Source: Halobacillus amylolyticus
Lineage (GTDB): Bacteria > Bacillota > Bacilli > Bacillales > Halobacillaceae
Assembly (NCBI RefSeq): GCF_022921115.1
Contig: NZ_CP095075.1
Span: 62,001-126,000, forward strand
Direction of reading: 5' to 3'
DNA: 64,000 bases
This document shows positions 17,993 through 27,622 of the stretch, in pieces. Position 1 is the first letter of the stretch, and every line of letters begins with the position of its first letter. The notes beneath the pieces were generated by a model. The model had not been told where the DNA came from and made no database searches. It saw only the letters and a program-made list of their open reading frames with translations. The position numbers and the translations under genes are program-made.

Positions 17993-19337
17993 GGGACTGT
18001 CAATAATTTTGTGTAAATAACCATATACCTCTTCTTGTAGCTGCTGTTACTCGTTAAACATTTCTGCTATTTCAGACCTTGCTTGATCAAAACCAATGTG
18101 GCAACGTGTTGCGAAACGCTGGTTGTATTCTTCGAACTGAGTGACGAGAAATCGGTCCAGTGATTCTTCATTGGGGAACTGCTCTTTGCGCTTGCTGTAT
18201 TTCTTGATCTTCTTATTGAAGGACTCGATTAAATTGGTGGAGTAGATACTCTTTCGAATGGACTTGGGGAAGTCATAAAACGTGAAAAGATCCTGGTTAT
18301 CGCTAAGGGATTGAGTGACCTTCGCATATGATTTCTTCCACTTCTCTATAAATGCTTCCATCGCTTCCTCAGCCTTCTCTTTATTATCCGCACGGTAAAG
18401 GGTCTTCAGGTCTTCACATATTTCTTTTCGATCTGAAACACGGACTTTATGGGCGATATTACGGGAAACATGGACGAAACAGGTTTGGTACTTGGCCTTG
18501 GGGAACACCGAATAAATGCTTTCTTTGATCCCTTTTAATCCATCCGAAATAAAAAGGAGCACCTCCTCAACACCACGAGCTTGAATATCCTCAATTAACT
18601 CTTTCCAAACGTACGCAGATTCGGTTGGAGCAATCGTGTAAGCGAGCACCTCTTTAGATCCGTCTTCCCGAATTCCAACGGCAATATAGACAGCTTCCTT
18701 GGATACGGTATCTCGCTTGACGGGAAGAAAGGTCGCATCTAAATAAACGCATACGTAACGCTTGGATAAAGTTCGTTGGCGAAATGCTTCTACTTCTTCG
18801 CCGATCGCTTTGGTCATGTTTGAAATCGTTTGGGGCGTATAATGGTGGCCATACATTCGTTCAATCAAATTGGATACTTCGGACATGGTGACACCCTTTT
18901 GGAACATATGTATGACGAAGGACTCCAGGGTATCGTTGGTGCGCTTATAAGGAGCCACTGTTTGTTGTTTGAACTCTCCATTTCGATCACGAGGGATGGA
19001 GATCTCAAGCTCACCATACTCGGTTTTTAAGGTACGGGAATAAGAGCCGTTGCGAGAGTTTCCGGTATGAAAGCCTAGACGATCATACTTTTCGTAGTCT
19101 AAGAAGGCTGTCAATTCCGTTTGAAGCAGCGTATTCACCGCGCTTTCCAGGTGGCTGCGAAAGATTTCCGATATATCCTCTTTTTTCACTAGAGCTTGTA
19201 TAATATCTGATGTAAAATGATCCATAAGGGAAGACCTCTTTTCTTTGGATTGGTTGTGGTGACTTAATTCTACAAGAAAAGGTCTTCCTTTTTCTATTTG
19301 GAAAGAATTCTATTTACACAAAATATTTTACACTCTC
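17993..19337. mobile_element. IS256-family insertion sequence (1,345 bp)
   Basis: Complete element with terminal inverted repeats of roughly 25 bases. The left end reads inward through AATTTTGTGTAAATA (to 18019) and the right end, on the other strand, through TATTTTGTGTAAATA (from 19311). About four mismatches separate the ends. The direct repeat CTACACAG flanks it on both sides. It carries one transposase gene on the minus strand. It sits between the cupredoxin gene and murE, probably in their shared upstream region, so it may affect expression of either. Confidence 0.9.
18047..19225 (-). CDS. IS256-family transposase
   Basis: Full-length transposase (392 aa) with the DDE residues in context: VYLDATFLPVK, LFISDGLKGI and NLIESFNKKIKKY. 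The domain order matches the Mutator-type superfamily: N-terminal DNA-binding helices, RNase-H-like catalytic core with an inserted helical region around residues 230-330. No frameshift or stop is seen, so the element may be active. It begins just inside one inverted repeat and ends inside the other. It is the only intact transposase in the window. Confidence 0.95.
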   Translation of the reverse strand: MDHFTSDIIQALVKKEDISEIFRSHLESAVNTLLQTELTAFLDYEKYDRLGFHTGNSRNGSYSRTLKTEYGELEISIPRDRNGEFKQQTVAPYKRTNDTLESFVIHMFQKGVTMSEVSNLIERMYGHHYTPQTISNMTKAIGEEVEAFRQRTLSKRYVCVYLDATFLPVKRDTVSKEAVYIAVGIREDGSKEVLAYTIAPTESAYVWKELIEDIQARGVEEVLLFISDGLKGIKESIYSVFPKAKYQTCFVHVSRNIAHKVRVSDRKEICEDLKTLYRADNKEKAEEAMEAFIEKWKKSYAKVTQSLSDNQDLFTFYDFPKSIRKSIYSTNLIESFNKKIKKYSKRKEQFPNEESLDRFLVTQFEEYNQRFATRCHIGFDQARSEIAEMFNE

Positions 19338-19345
19338 CTACACAG
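19338..19345. repeat. Target site duplication (right)
   Basis: CTACACAG, identical to 17985-17992, directly follows the right inverted repeat. Confidence 0.85.
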
Positions 19346-19408
19346 TTTCTGCACAGAAAAGATTTAAATTTAGGGGAGAGTTAATTGTTTTTAAGAGGAG
19401 TATAGCTA

Positions 19409-20875
19409 ATGAAATTACTGCATCTGATAGAGGAACTTGAGACAGAAACTGAAGATAAAAGTATGATAAAAGATATAAGCGTCCAAGGCATAGCAGATAG
19501 TTCGTTGGATGTTGAGAAAAATTTTATATTTGTTGCTATAAAAGGCTTTAATACAGACGGTCATTCATTTATTGGCCAAGCTATTCAAAAAGGGGCTTGT
19601 GCTGTCGTAGGTGAGGAAGATATTACTGATTCCCTAGTACCTTATATAAGAGTGAAAAGTAGTAGGAGGGCTTTAGGAATTATAGCTAATAAATTTTATG
19701 GTTCCCCTTCCAAAGACAAGTTGTTGATTGGGGTGACCGGTACGAATGGAAAAACGACTACAAGTTATTTACTGAGACACGTATTAGAAGCAAATGGAAT
19801 ATCTTGTTCAATGATTGGAACCATACAAAACGTGATTAATGGCGAAGTTACTCAATGTGTTAATACCACGCCTGGTTCACTTGTAATACATGAACTATTG
19901 TCAAATAGTAATGACGAAGTCGCTATTATGGAAGTCTCATCCCATGCTTTAACGCAACATCGTGTGGAAGGATTGAAGTTTGATTATTGCCTATTTACAA
20001 ACCTCTACCATGATCATCTCGATTATCATACTTCCATGGAGGAGTACTTTCATGCGAAAGCTTTGTTATTTGATAAGTTACAGGATGATGGACAGGCCAT
20101 AGTAAACACGGATAGTTCTTGGGGAGAAAAATTATCTATGATGTTACAGGATAAAGGGAAGAGGATTTATGCTATCGGTGAAGTTGAAAGTAGTGATCTA
20201 AGATTACTAAATTTTAATTTGGAAAGTTCTACAATAACGGTTAAAGAGAATAACGAATTGATCCATATCTGTTCTCCGATGTCCGGGGTTCATAACATGT
20301 ACAATGTGGCAATGGCCTATGCCACGGCCAAACATTTAAAACTAGGCGAGGAGTGTATTCTAAATTCTATCTATGGGTTTACAGGAGTGGATGGTCGATT
20401 TGAAGTTTCCCAACAAGATAATGGATCTATGGTCGTGGTCGACTATGCTCATACACCAGATGCTATTTTTCACTGCTTACGAACAGCAAGGCTTTGCGGT
20501 GCCAAAAGAGTCCTCCATATTTTTGGATTTAGAGGAGATAGGGATTCAACGAAGAGACAAGAAATGCTGTCAATTACCTCTGAATTAAGTGACCACTATA
20601 TTCTAACGGTAGATGATTTAAACGCTGTTTCTCACAAGGAAATGGTAGGAACGCTCAAATACTTAAACGATACCTTTGGGAATGAGAAGGGGATGGTTGT
20701 TGCGGATCGAACGATAGCCATAAAACAGGCATTGGATCAGAGCATTCCAGGAGACTGGATTGTTATTACCGGGAAAGGGCATGAACAGTATCAACAAAAT
20801 TACCATCTGCCCACTGAATCTGATAAGGATACAATCATGTACCTAAACAATACGAAAAGACAGTTATTGGAGTAG
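19409..20875 (+). CDS. murE: MurE-like UDP-MurNAc-dipeptide ligase
   Basis: Mur ligase (488 aa) that adds the third amino acid to the cytosolic peptidoglycan precursor. ATP site GVTGTNGKTTTSYLL, the carbamylated-Lys segment YFHAKALLF and GKGHEQYQ are intact. The substrate-choice loop, DNPR in diaminopimelate-adding enzymes, reads VDDLNAVSHKEM (residues 402-406 DDLNA), without the Arg. The added residue is therefore uncertain. The gene starts an apparent operon: a D,D-carboxypeptidase begins five bases later, then CcdA. It is likely an accessory paralogue for a special wall such as spore cortex or a stress wall (inference). RBS AAGAGGAG. Confidence 0.85.
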   Translation: MKLLHLIEELETETEDKSMIKDISVQGIADSSLDVEKNFIFVAIKGFNTDGHSFIGQAIQKGACAVVGEEDITDSLVPYIRVKSSRRALGIIANKFYGSPSKDKLLIGVTGTNGKTTTSYLLRHVLEANGISCSMIGTIQNVINGEVTQCVNTTPGSLVIHELLSNSNDEVAIMEVSSHALTQHRVEGLKFDYCLFTNLYHDHLDYHTSMEEYFHAKALLFDKLQDDGQAIVNTDSSWGEKLSMMLQDKGKRIYAIGEVESSDLRLLNFNLESSTITVKENNELIHICSPMSGVHNMYNVAMAYATAKHLKLGEECILNSIYGFTGVDGRFEVSQQDNGSMVVVDYAHTPDAIFHCLRTARLCGAKRVLHIFGFRGDRDSTKRQEMLSITSELSDHYILTVDDLNAVSHKEMVGTLKYLNDTFGNEKGMVVADRTIAIKQALDQSIPGDWIVITGKGHEQYQQNYHLPTESDKDTIMYLNNTKRQLLE

Positions 20876-20880
20876 AGAAC

Positions 20881-22050
20881 ATGAAGAAAATGATATGGTT
20901 AATAATAACTGTTGTCGTAGTAAATACGTTATTTACCTCAGAGGCCCTAGCTCAATCTGATATTTCCCCACCGACCATACGTAGTGAAGCTGCCATCATG
21001 ATTGATTCAAAAACCGGGACCGTACTTTATGAAAAAAAACCATATAAAGAAATGTATCCAGCTAGTTTAACTAAAGTTGCAACAGCTATCTATGCGATAG
21101 AAACCGGTAATCTAGAGGAAGTTATAACGGTTAGTGAGAAGGCAAGAAACACTATAGGCACAAGGGTTTATTTAGAAGAAGGGGAACAAGTCCCATTAAA
21201 AAAGCTTATTCAAGGTTTATTGATTAACTCCGGAAATGATGCGGGTGTAGCAGTTGCGGAACACTTAAGTGGAAGTGTGGAACGTTTTTCTTCGGATTTG
21301 ACTAAATATTTGAAAAATGTGATCGGTGTTCAAAATACTAACTTTGAAAATCCACATGGCCTCTTTGATCCTGAGCATGTTACCACAGCTGAAGATTTAG
21401 CAAAAATAACCCAGTATGCCATGAAGAATGAAGTTTTTAGGCGAATATTTGGAACCGAAGAATTAAAGTGGAACGGAGAAGGCTGGGATACGACGCTTTA
21501 TACCCACCATAAATTAATGAGACAGAAGGGTTATGAATGGATTACAGGAGGAAAAACAGGTTATGTAGATCAATCAGGATTTACTTTGGCAACCACAGCA
21601 GAAAAACAGGATTTAAGTGTAGTTCTCATTACCTTAAACAGCGGTTCGCAAACGGTAGCTTATAACGACACGATTAAGCTATTAAACTATGGTTTTGAAC
21701 AGTTTAAGACATTGAGTATTTCTAAAGGAGCAACATTTTCAGTTGATGGGAAAAAGTATAAAGCATCTGAGAGGTTATTCTTTACCCATCGCATAAATGA
21801 GAAAGTGAGTAAGGAAATCAAAAAGGATGGAACACTAGAAATTGACAACCAAGACGGGACTGTACAAACTTCGTTTCAGTTAGATCAGGTCAAAAACAGA
21901 AAATCTATGGATGTTCAAACTGCAGCAGCTCCTAAGAACGTAGATGCAGACCCAGCCATTGTCGCTCACTTGCCGAAACTATTGTTTGTTGTCCTAAGCA
22001 TTGTTTTGAGTATCCTTGGATTATTCTATAGACACTTCCGTAATACTTAA
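20881..22050 (+). CDS. D-alanyl-D-alanine carboxypeptidase (DacF/DacA type)
   Basis: Penicillin-binding protein of low molecular weight (389 aa), outside the membrane, which trims the terminal D-Ala of the stem peptide. A signal peptide (1-25) is followed by the serine enzyme motifs PASLTK (SxxK), NSGNDAG (SxN) and GGKTGYVDQSG (KTG). A beta-rich C-terminal domain precedes a hydrophobic helix at about 360-382 (LLFVVLSIVLSILGLF) that anchors it. It begins five bases after murE, so the two are cotranscribed and probably act on the same wall. Confidence 0.88.
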   Translation: MKKMIWLIITVVVVNTLFTSEALAQSDISPPTIRSEAAIMIDSKTGTVLYEKKPYKEMYPASLTKVATAIYAIETGNLEEVITVSEKARNTIGTRVYLEEGEQVPLKKLIQGLLINSGNDAGVAVAEHLSGSVERFSSDLTKYLKNVIGVQNTNFENPHGLFDPEHVTTAEDLAKITQYAMKNEVFRRIFGTEELKWNGEGWDTTLYTHHKLMRQKGYEWITGGKTGYVDQSGFTLATTAEKQDLSVVLITLNSGSQTVAYNDTIKLLNYGFEQFKTLSISKGATFSVDGKKYKASERLFFTHRINEKVSKEIKKDGTLEIDNQDGTVQTSFQLDQVKNRKSMDVQTAAAPKNVDADPAIVAHLPKLLFVVLSIVLSILGLFYRHFRNT

Positions 22051-22117
22051 CACTTAAAGGAAAATCACATCTCTTTTTTCTTTTGTATTTAATATTTTGT
22101 TTATTTGGGGGGAGCTC

Positions 22118-22846
22118 ATGTACCAATTCTTCAGTAACATCAGCAATTTTTTCAGTCAACCCTTTTTCAACTTAGCTAATCAATGGGAGGGCATTCCTTT
22201 CCTATCAGCTTTTCTCCTAGGTTTAGTAGGTGCGGTCGCCCCTTGTCAATTTACAGGGAATATAGGTGCCATTACGATATATGGTAACCGTTCATTGCAA
22301 AAGAATGTTCCTTGGATGCATGTATCTCTTTTTGTATTAGGAAAGCTTGTGGTGTTCTCTGGCCTAGGTCTCGTGGTTTGGTTGCTTGGTAAAGAGTTCC
22401 AGGCAAACTTCACATTATTTATCCCTGTGATAAGAAAGCTAATTGGACCTGTTTTGGTTTTAATAGGGCTTTTCATGGCAGGTTTTTTTAAGATGCGTTG
22501 GAGTGTTAATTTGGGAAAAATCCCCGAGCGATATGTGAAGGACAGTAAGATCGGAAGCTTTTTAATGGGGGTTAGTTTTACTTTAGCTTTTTGCCCGACC
22601 ATGTTTATTTTGTTTTTTATGACCCTTATGCCTGTTGTTTTATCTACCTCTTACGGAGTAATTTTACCACCCGTTTTTGCGATTGGAACATCTATACCGC
22701 TATTACTTTCCATCTTTATCATTTGGTATTTTGAATTAGGCGGAAAGTTTATGAAACAAGGTCGGAAAATCGGATCCGTTGTTCAGCGAATAGCTGGTTG
22801 GATCTTAATCATCATTGGTCTATTGGATACCTTAACTTATTGGTGA
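22118..22846 (+). CDS. CcdA-like thiol-electron transporter (second copy)
   Basis: Polytopic protein of 242 residues, of the CcdA/DsbD membrane type. Two cysteines stand where CcdA has its redox pair: VAPCQFTGN in the first long helix and LAFCPTMFI in the fourth. ATG 22118 follows GGGGGGAG. It differs from the ResA-linked CcdA at 3070 and is closer to the protein at 42585, which matches it around GNIGAI/AHLGAV but lacks all cysteines. Downstream of murE and a carboxypeptidase it may keep wall enzymes reduced, as CcdA with StoA and SpoVD does in cortex synthesis (inference). Confidence 0.75.
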   Translation: MYQFFSNISNFFSQPFFNLANQWEGIPFLSAFLLGLVGAVAPCQFTGNIGAITIYGNRSLQKNVPWMHVSLFVLGKLVVFSGLGLVVWLLGKEFQANFTLFIPVIRKLIGPVLVLIGLFMAGFFKMRWSVNLGKIPERYVKDSKIGSFLMGVSFTLAFCPTMFILFFMTLMPVVLSTSYGVILPPVFAIGTSIPLLLSIFIIWYFELGGKFMKQGRKIGSVVQRIAGWILIIIGLLDTLTYW

Positions 22847-22869
22847 GCAATTTTTCCTGACAAAGAAAG

Positions 22870-22910
22870 TGTCTGTCGCCCTAGTACTAAACTGGGGCGA
22901 CTCCGTTTTT
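22870..22910 (+). terminator. Terminator between convergent genes
   Basis: GTCGCCC (22875-22881) pairs with GGGCGAC (22895-22901), then TCCGTTTTT. It closes the murE operon; the minus-strand gene ends at 22921. Confidence 0.7.
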
Positions 22911-22920
22911 AGCACTCGAC

Positions 22921-23691
22921 TTAATCAAGGATGAGCAGCGGGGAGCCGATTTCCACGATCGTTTTCTTTGTTGTTTGATCCGCTTTAATAGATACTTGCA
23001 GGTTAATCATTTGGCCATCGCTCATAATTTCATTATCTAGACGGGATGAATAACCTTCAAGAATGATTTGGCTGTCATCTTTATATTTACCTCTAACTGC
23101 TCCGTCCAAATCCTCAAAAATCTCTTCCAAATAATTGCTTTGTTCGTTTTGGCTCATTACTTGACTCAACTTCTTTTGAAGGGTGAAGTTAAGTGATGGT
23201 GCAATCCCAGCGACTTGTAGTCGATTCTTAAGATACTCCCAATCCGTTAGAAATATATCCTTGTTGCCATCTCTCCCTGTTACTTTTATTAAAAGAAAGG
23301 CCTCATAGGATTTGGCATCTTCTCCTTCAGTTGTTCCCACCCATTTCATCTGAAGTTTGCTCGTTTTGGACAAAGGCTTTTCACCAATAAACTCCATCAC
23401 TTGGTGGTCACCAGGATGACTAACTTGGGAGAACGTGACAGAGAATGATTCCTGTAACTCCTCTCCCCTTGACAGAAAATCTTCTTTATTGATGGAACGA
23501 GGTACCATACTCCCGTGAGCAATCTTATACTTAGTAAACCCACCCCTGTTCTCTACTGAGTTGATTAGGTTCGATGGGCCACTACTTGACGAATAGGTTG
23601 GAGTTATGGTGAAGGCAAAATAAAGAACAACGGCTACCACAATCCCTAAAATAGATAAATTCTTATTTATTATAAACCATCGATTTCTCAT
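22921..23691 (-). CDS. YwmB-like exported protein
   Basis: Protein of 256 residues with an N-terminal helix (about 10-30) and an extracytoplasmic alpha/beta domain. The layout and length, including the central TDWEYLKNRLQVAGIAPSLN and the tail VSIKADQTTKKTIVEIGSPLL, suggest the YwmB family of Bacillus (TATA-binding-like fold, role unclear). No catalytic motif is visible. AGGGGGAAAG precedes the ATG. It runs against the murE operon. YwmB is normally found near atp/murA in core genomes, so this is likely a second copy (inference). Confidence 0.55.
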   Translation of the reverse strand: MRNRWFIINKNLSILGIVVAVVLYFAFTITPTYSSSSGPSNLINSVENRGGFTKYKIAHGSMVPRSINKEDFLSRGEELQESFSVTFSQVSHPGDHQVMEFIGEKPLSKTSKLQMKWVGTTEGEDAKSYEAFLLIKVTGRDGNKDIFLTDWEYLKNRLQVAGIAPSLNFTLQKKLSQVMSQNEQSNYLEEIFEDLDGAVRGKYKDDSQIILEGYSSRLDNEIMSDGQMINLQVSIKADQTTKKTIVEIGSPLLILD

Positions 23692-23886
23692 CGTTTCTTT
23701 CCCCCTGTTCTACAAATAAGGATAAACAGAGAAAGACCGTTTTATACATCGTAAACTAGATTAATAGGGAAATACCTATATATAGAAATGGGTGTGTGGT
23801 AGATAATCATATTAGAAATGCATAATTTCTCGATAAATGCCTGATAGAATACTATTGAGTAACAATCATTTAGGAGAGTGAAAAGT

Positions 23887-24993
23887 ATGAATAAGAAATG
23901 GTTCACTATTCTAGCAACGACAGTGATGTTAGGAGCTATATTTGCTTTTAATCAATGGGCTATCCCATCAGAAGCTCAATCCGATTCTTCAAGTGGATCA
24001 AAGGCCAAAAACGCAGACATTGAATCACCTGGCTTGGAAACGATGAATGGGGAAAAGGTAAATGGGGTTAAGCAGTATGAGTTAACTGCCGAACCAGTGA
24101 CTCAAAAGTTCACCGATGGCTTTAAGGCAAAAGCTTGGGGCTACAATGGCAGCAGCCCTGGCCCAACACTGGTTGCCAAAGAAGGTGACACAGTAGAAAT
24201 CACCGTTAACAACAATCTACCTGAAGCAACATCTATACACTGGCATGGACTTGAGGTCCCAAATGATATGGATGGCGTGCCTATGGTACAGGATTCGCCG
24301 AAGATTAAACCGGGTGAATCTTACACTTACAAATTTCAGTTGGAGCAATCCGGTACGTACATGTACCATTCGCATACAAATGTGTCTAAGCAGGAATTAA
24401 TGGGCTTAGCGGGGTCTTTTGTCATTCAACCTAAAAAGCAAAATCAACAAGTGGATAGAGATATTGTCATGATGTTGCAGGAATGGACTCTAAAAGGTGC
24501 TGGTGGTCATGGATCCATGGATATGAACACCGGGAATGACATGAATATGGAGCAAGGAAACAGCGGTGATAATCATGACGGTGAGAGTATGAAGACTGAT
24601 GAAAACAAATCAGGGGTATATGAGATTAATCCTATGGGAATGGAGCCTAACATGTTTACGATTAACGGCAAATCTTACCCTTCAACGGAATCGATCAAGG
24701 TTACAAAAGGTGAGACCGTTCGTATTCGATTTACAAACCTAAGTGGCAATTCTCACCCGATGCATATGCACGGTGATGATTTTAAAGTCGTTGCGGCGGA
24801 TGGCAATCGTATTAGCAAAGCAGCACAACTTGAAAAAAACACCATCAATGTTGCACCAGGGGAAACATGGGATGTTGAGTTCACTGCTGAAAACCTTGGC
24901 AAATGGCCGATCCATTGTCACAAACCTCACCACACCATGAATGCTAATGGTGAAACAGGCGGTATGTTCACCATCATTGAAGTTACTGAATAA
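23887..24993 (+). CDS. Multicopper oxidase, exported
   Basis: Copper enzyme (368 aa) acting outside the membrane, probably oxidising Cu(I) or another metal. Signal segment at 1-30, then the cupredoxin domains with all four ligand groups: HWHGLEV, YHSHTNVS, HPMHMHG and WPIHCHKPHHTM (Cys for type 1 copper). The insert near residues 205-240 is rich in Met, Asp and His (MDMNTGNDMNMEQ, DNHDGESM), as in copper oxidases that bind extra Cu(I). ATG 23887 is chosen because GGAG lies ten bases upstream. At about 370 residues it is shorter than the three-domain CotA enzymes (about 500), so it may be a two-domain type that acts as a trimer. Confidence 0.88.
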   Translation: MNKKWFTILATTVMLGAIFAFNQWAIPSEAQSDSSSGSKAKNADIESPGLETMNGEKVNGVKQYELTAEPVTQKFTDGFKAKAWGYNGSSPGPTLVAKEGDTVEITVNNNLPEATSIHWHGLEVPNDMDGVPMVQDSPKIKPGESYTYKFQLEQSGTYMYHSHTNVSKQELMGLAGSFVIQPKKQNQQVDRDIVMMLQEWTLKGAGGHGSMDMNTGNDMNMEQGNSGDNHDGESMKTDENKSGVYEINPMGMEPNMFTINGKSYPSTESIKVTKGETVRIRFTNLSGNSHPMHMHGDDFKVVAADGNRISKAAQLEKNTINVAPGETWDVEFTAENLGKWPIHCHKPHHTMNANGETGGMFTIIEVTE

Positions 24994-25086
24994 TAATTGA
25001 TATAACAGAACCGACAATCATAGTATTGCTCATTTGACGTTAATGTACTTGAGTGCGATTAAGGAAGTAAATAGATAGGAGAATTC

Positions 25087-25126
25087 GAAAAGTACAAATC
25101 ACCAATTAGTGATTTGTACTTTTCCT
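25087..25126 (+). terminator. Rho-independent terminator
   Basis: AAAAGTACAAATCAC and GTGATTTGTACTTTT flank a six-base loop. Confidence 0.88.
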
Positions 25127-25533
25127 TATTCATTAATTTATAACTATTTCAACCATATATCCTCTCCGTTCTCCTGTGTGACTTTCAATTTGTTAGCGTT
25201 TGTTGAACTAGCCACATAAATTCCTCAAAATTTTTGTGTACACTAGTAAATGTCCTATAAAAATCAACTAGACTGGGGAATATAAAAGATATTAATGAGG
25301 GATGTGCATCTTATCGTTAATTGCGGCTTAATCCTAATACCATTTTAAGTTCTTGTTCATAGTAAAGAAAAGGACGCCAGTGAAGAGACAATATATTACT
25401 GGGGTGCACAGATGATCTAAATGCCTCGTAAGTGGAGAATCTAGGTATTGTTGTTACAATTGAGAGAAAATCAAAAGGCATGTTAAAATATTTAAATTTA
25501 ATATGACCTTTAAAAACAAATGAGGGGTGTAGA
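25127..25533. other. Gene-free spacer
   Basis: About 400 bases before the second two-component system. I see no supported gene or clear operator. Part of it presumably holds the promoter for the response regulator. Confidence 0.4.
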
Positions 25534-26232
25534 GTGGATTATAGAATCCTTGTGGTTGATGATGAATGGAACATGAGGAATTTAGTTAAGATCTATTTGT
25601 CTAAAGAGAAATATCAAATTGATGAAGCCAAAGATGGTAACGAAGCCATACAAATGGCTCAGCAAAGTCCTTATGATTTAATGGTTTTGGATATCATGCT
25701 TCCAGATATTGATGGGTGGGAAGTTTGTTCAACCATACGCCAAACTAAACAAATGCCTATTCTAATGTTGACGGCTCGAAATGATATTAAGGATCGCGTG
25801 CATGGTCTAAATCTTGGAGCGGACGACTACTTGGTTAAGCCCTTTGCTTCTGAGGAATTAGTTGCTCGAGTCAAAGCCTTACTTCGCCGCCAGAAAATTA
25901 ATGAGGAAACTCACGATACTCTGTTATATTTTGAAAACTTATCAATTAATGGGGAGAGTAGAGAAGTTAAGGTTTTGGAATCTCCAGTTGAACTAACTCC
26001 AAAAGAGTTTGATATTCTTTATTTAATCGCTAGCCAACAGAAGCGAGTGTTTACTCGAGAAATTTTATTAGACAGCATTTGGTCTCCAGGTGAATTTCGC
26101 GATTTACGAGCCATCGATACACATGTGAAAAATATAAGGGAAAAGCTACGAAAGATAGGACTATCTTATAATCCTATAAAGACGGTTTGGGGTGTAGGTT
26201 ACAAATTTAATATTTCAGAGGATTGGAAGTAA
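25534..26232 (+). CDS. OmpR-family response regulator
   Basis: DNA-binding regulator (232 aa) whose kinase follows after one base. Receiver residues: LVVDDEWN, LMVLDIML (phospho-Asp), MLTARND and DDYLVKPF. Winged-helix segment: ELTPKEFDILYLI and LRAIDTHVKNIREK. GTG start with GAGGGG upstream. Unlike the first system (4874-6924), the regulator precedes the kinase, and the two pairs are not close copies. It follows the multicopper oxidase and precedes small membrane proteins, so envelope or metal stress is a reasonable guess for its signal. Confidence 0.88.
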   Translation: MDYRILVVDDEWNMRNLVKIYLSKEKYQIDEAKDGNEAIQMAQQSPYDLMVLDIMLPDIDGWEVCSTIRQTKQMPILMLTARNDIKDRVHGLNLGADDYLVKPFASEELVARVKALLRRQKINEETHDTLLYFENLSINGESREVKVLESPVELTPKEFDILYLIASQQKRVFTREILLDSIWSPGEFRDLRAIDTHVKNIREKLRKIGLSYNPIKTVWGVGYKFNISEDWK

Positions 26233-26233
26233 G

Positions 26234-27622
26234 ATGAATAAAGTTGTTCTAAAACTTGGCGGGACCATTATGGCATTGTTTCTAATTGTGTTACTGCCAT
26301 TAGGATATGTTGCCAACCAAATATTCACCAATTTTTATTATAGTCAAGTTCAAGAAGATATCGAAGACCTTTCTCATAAGTTTGCACTTACAATCACTTC
26401 GCTTGAAGACGAGGATTTTACCAGTATGTTTAAAACACTTGCTGATTTAACGAATAAAGAAATTTTAATTATAGATCCAGATGGAAAAGTCATCGTTAAC
26501 TCTGGTGTCCAGAATCCCACTCTATCTAAAGAAGACATCAAACAATTATCAGGAGGGAAGCCCCTCCAAAAAAGATTTGATAATTCAAATAGAGGGAGTA
26601 GTTACCTCGGGTCTGGCCATCCCATTATTCAATCGAATACGTTTAAGGGCGTTTTCTTTGTCTTGGCTCCTATAAACGATATTCAAGAACCTGTTGGTAA
26701 AATTAGAGATTTGCTACTATTGTCGGCTGTAGGTGCGCTATTTTTAGCCCTTGGATTTACATTTGTACTATCCAAAAAAATGTCAGACCCATTATTGGAA
26801 ATGGAACAAGCGACTCGGGAAATTTCAAAAGGGAATTTGGATACAAGGGTGGATATTTCTTCTGGCGATGAATTAGGTTCATTAGGGAAAGCGATTAATG
26901 ATCTTGCATTTGAAACGAATCGATATCGAAGTAATCGAAGAGAATTTTTTGCCAACGTATCACATGAATTACGCACCCCCATATCGTACCTAAAGGGATA
27001 TTCCCAGGTGTTGAAGCAAGGTCTTTATCAAACGGAGCAGGAAAGGTTGCAGTATCTTAACATTATTGAGAATGAAACAGATCGGATGGTTAGGCTAATC
27101 AATGACTTGTTTGAATTGTCAAAAATGGAAGAAGGGAAAATAGAACTTCAAATGTCGAACCTCAACCTTGCAGAGGTTTTAGAAACATCCTTTTTTAAAG
27201 TTAAAATAGAAATAGAGAAAAAAGGATTAACATTAAAAGGCCAAATAGACAATGGTGTCCCTGATATAGAGGCTGATGGCATCCGTATGGAACAAATCTT
27301 CACCAACCTGTTAGCTAATGCCCTTCGGTATACGAAAAAAGGATCCATTCATGTTGATGTTTGGCATGAAGAAGATCATGTACATGTGATTATTGAGGAT
27401 ACGGGTGTTGGAATTCCAGAGGGAGAACTTCCCCTCATTTTTGAACGTTTCCACCGTGTCGAAAAGTCTAGGTCGCGAGATCTGGGGGGAACAGGTTTAG
27501 GATTGGCTATTGTAAAGAATTTGGTTGAACTCCAGCATGGGGAGATCTCAGTGAGTAGCCAGGTGGGTACAGGAACGAGATTTGAGCTACGTTTCCCAGT
27601 AGCTGGTAAGGAGGCAACATGA
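26234..27622 (+). CDS. Sensor histidine kinase
   Basis: Kinase of 462 residues paired with the regulator before it. Two helices (about 10-30 and 155-178) enclose an outer sensor domain; after HAMP come the phospho-site NVSHELRTPISYLKGY, N box NLLANALRYT, G1 EDTGVGIP and G2 GGTGLGLAIVKN. The gene starts one base after the regulator stop, and its TGA overlaps the start of the next small membrane gene (ATGA). The sensor domain has no obvious His, Met or Cys cluster, so a metal signal is not shown. Confidence 0.88.
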   Translation: MNKVVLKLGGTIMALFLIVLLPLGYVANQIFTNFYYSQVQEDIEDLSHKFALTITSLEDEDFTSMFKTLADLTNKEILIIDPDGKVIVNSGVQNPTLSKEDIKQLSGGKPLQKRFDNSNRGSSYLGSGHPIIQSNTFKGVFFVLAPINDIQEPVGKIRDLLLLSAVGALFLALGFTFVLSKKMSDPLLEMEQATREISKGNLDTRVDISSGDELGSLGKAINDLAFETNRYRSNRREFFANVSHELRTPISYLKGYSQVLKQGLYQTEQERLQYLNIIENETDRMVRLINDLFELSKMEEGKIELQMSNLNLAEVLETSFFKVKIEIEKKGLTLKGQIDNGVPDIEADGIRMEQIFTNLLANALRYTKKGSIHVDVWHEEDHVHVIIEDTGVGIPEGELPLIFERFHRVEKSRSRDLGGTGLGLAIVKNLVELQHGEISVSSQVGTGTRFELRFPVAGKEAT

